From NCBI GenBank assembly GCA_048158365.1, contig JBLLNL010000001.1: a DNA stretch of 64,000 nucleotides, one strand, 5' to 3'. The DNA comes from Azoarcus_F sp048158365. GTDB taxonomy: Bacteria; Pseudomonadota; Gammaproteobacteria; Burkholderiales; Rhodocyclaceae. The position numbers and the translations under genes are program-made. The first letter of the stretch is position 1, and every line of letters starts with the position of its first letter. Below are positions 63,306 to 64,000 of the stretch, in pieces. The notes under the pieces are model-generated. The model had not been told where the DNA came from, searched no databases, and saw only the letters and a program-made list of their open reading frames with translations.

Positions 63306-64000
63306 ATGGCGGTTTACGCAATCGGTGACATTCAGGGCTGCTACCGGCAGTTCGGGCGTTTGCTGGAGAAGCTGCGCTTCGATCCGGTCGTCGACCGGCT
63401 GTGGCTGGTCGGCGATCTCGTCAACCGCGGCCCCGAGTCGCTGCAGGTGCTGCGGCTCGCACGCGAGCTTGCGGACGCATCGACCGTCGTTCTCGGCAAT
63501 CACGACCTGTACTTGCTGATGGTCGCGGCGGGCTTTTCCCGTCGTGGCAAGGACGACACGCTCGCACGCGTACTCGAAGCCCCCGATCGGGACGAGCTTC
63601 TCGACTGGCTTGCGCATCGTCCGCTCGCGCATGCCGAGAACGGCTTCCTGATGGTCCATGCCGGCGTATTGCCGAACTGGTCGGTCGCGCAGACGCTTGC
63701 GCTTGCAGCCGAGGTCGAGACTGCGCTGACCGGGCCGGCGTCGCATGCTTTCCTGCTGCACCTTCAGGGCGACAAGCCCGACCGTTGGGCCGACACGCTG
63801 CGCGGTCAGGACAGGTTGCGCTTTGTCGTGAATGTGCTGACGCGGATGCGCTTCTGCACGCCCGACGGGCGGCTGGCGATGCGCGCGAAGGGGCCGCCGG
63901 ACAAGGCTCCACCCGGCACATTGCCATGGTTTCGGGTGCCCCAGCCCGCGTGGTCCGGCCAGACCATCGTGTGCGGCCACTGGTCCGCGCTGGGTTACTA
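63306..64000 (+). CDS. apaH: Diadenosine tetraphosphatase ApaH (3' end cut by window)
   Basis: This is a symmetrical Ap4A hydrolase of the metallophosphatase superfamily, which splits diadenosine tetraphosphate into two ADP. The visible 231 residues contain the metal motifs AIGDIQGCYRQF, LVGDLVNRGPESL, VVLGNHDLYLL, MVHAGVLP and CGHWSALG. E. coli ApaH is about 280 residues, so some 45 C-terminal residues lie beyond the window. Start ATG follows the epimerase gene by 5 bp. Confidence 0.95.
   Translation, partial: MAVYAIGDIQGCYRQFGRLLEKLRFDPVVDRLWLVGDLVNRGPESLQVLRLARELADASTVVLGNHDLYLLMVAAGFSRRGKDDTLARVLEAPDRDELLDWLAHRPLAHAENGFLMVHAGVLPNWSVAQTLALAAEVETALTGPASHAFLLHLQGDKPDRWADTLRGQDRLRFVVNVLTRMRFCTPDGRLAMRAKGPPDKAPPGTLPWFRVPQPAWSGQTIVCGHWSALGY

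Overview
The window is high-GC DNA (roughly two thirds G+C by eye) from a Gram-negative proteobacterium. The Pil/Chp twitching-motility chemosensory genes, PilT/PilU, a waaA LPS gene, TolC and TonB point to a gammaproteobacterium. The run rubredoxin / thiD-like / thiE / hemL and the block yqgE-ruvX-pyrR-pyrB-pyrX are arranged as in Chromatiales and Pseudomonas relatives. This placement is inferred from gene order and content, not from a marker phylogeny. Genes are densely packed, with many ATGA or TGATG overlaps. I see no rRNA, tRNA, CRISPR array or prophage.

Layout. 1-5.4 kb: two divergent metal-transport units, a ZnuB/ZnuC arm on the minus strand and a ZrgABCDE-like zinc-uptake arm on the plus strand, separated by a palindrome with Zur-box geometry. 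5.4-7.5 kb: a truncated TolC-family remnant, queF and a small cytochrome c. 7.5-14.2 kb: a minus-strand signalling cluster (REC-PAS-GGDEF-EAL protein, HDOD-histidine kinase, EAL/HDOD protein, ferredoxin-type reductase). 14.2-16.7 kb: an SDR protein, hemJ and an rRNA methyltransferase. 16.7-19 kb: pilU and pilT. 19.1-21.6 kb: yggS-proC-yggT-yggU. 21.8-23.6 kb: an acyl-CoA synthetase ending inside a 169-bp MITE-like element. 23.6-27.4 kb: pyrX-pyrB-pyrR-ruvX-yqgE. 27.5-29 kb: a photolyase. 29-38.8 kb: chpA, pilJ, pilI, pilH, pilG and a 59-residue rubredoxin. 38.9-41.7 kb: thiD-like, thiE, hemL. 41.8-42 kb: a 189-bp palindromic element. 42-48 kb: mgtE, mtgA, aroE, a TonB-like protein and an RNase II family exonuclease. 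48-53.8 kb: an exported DsrE-like protein, a ZapG-like protein, a methyltransferase, a YqiA esterase, a DUF2478 protein and an SLC13-type transporter. 53.8-56.9 kb: thiD-thiC under a TPP riboswitch. 57-64 kb: a carbonic-anhydrase-like exported protein, a Pcm-like methyltransferase, a rhodanese, TolC, WaaA, a UDP-sugar epimerase and a truncated apaH.

How it works together. Three themes recur: metal homeostasis (zinc import at 1-5 kb, MgtE at 42 kb), surface motility and c-di-GMP signalling (PilT/PilU, the Chp array, the GGDEF/EAL cluster), and cofactor synthesis (two thiamine loci, hemJ, hemL, queF). The most unusual signals are non-genic or degenerate. A mobile element with CTAG ends supplies the stop codons of three genes. 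A long palindrome follows hemL. Several enzyme homologues have lost catalytic residues: the pyrX dihydroorotase, the second ThiD, and the carbonic-anhydrase-like protein. The best candidate for an under-described system is the divergent zinc cluster with its 57-residue His-rich membrane protein.
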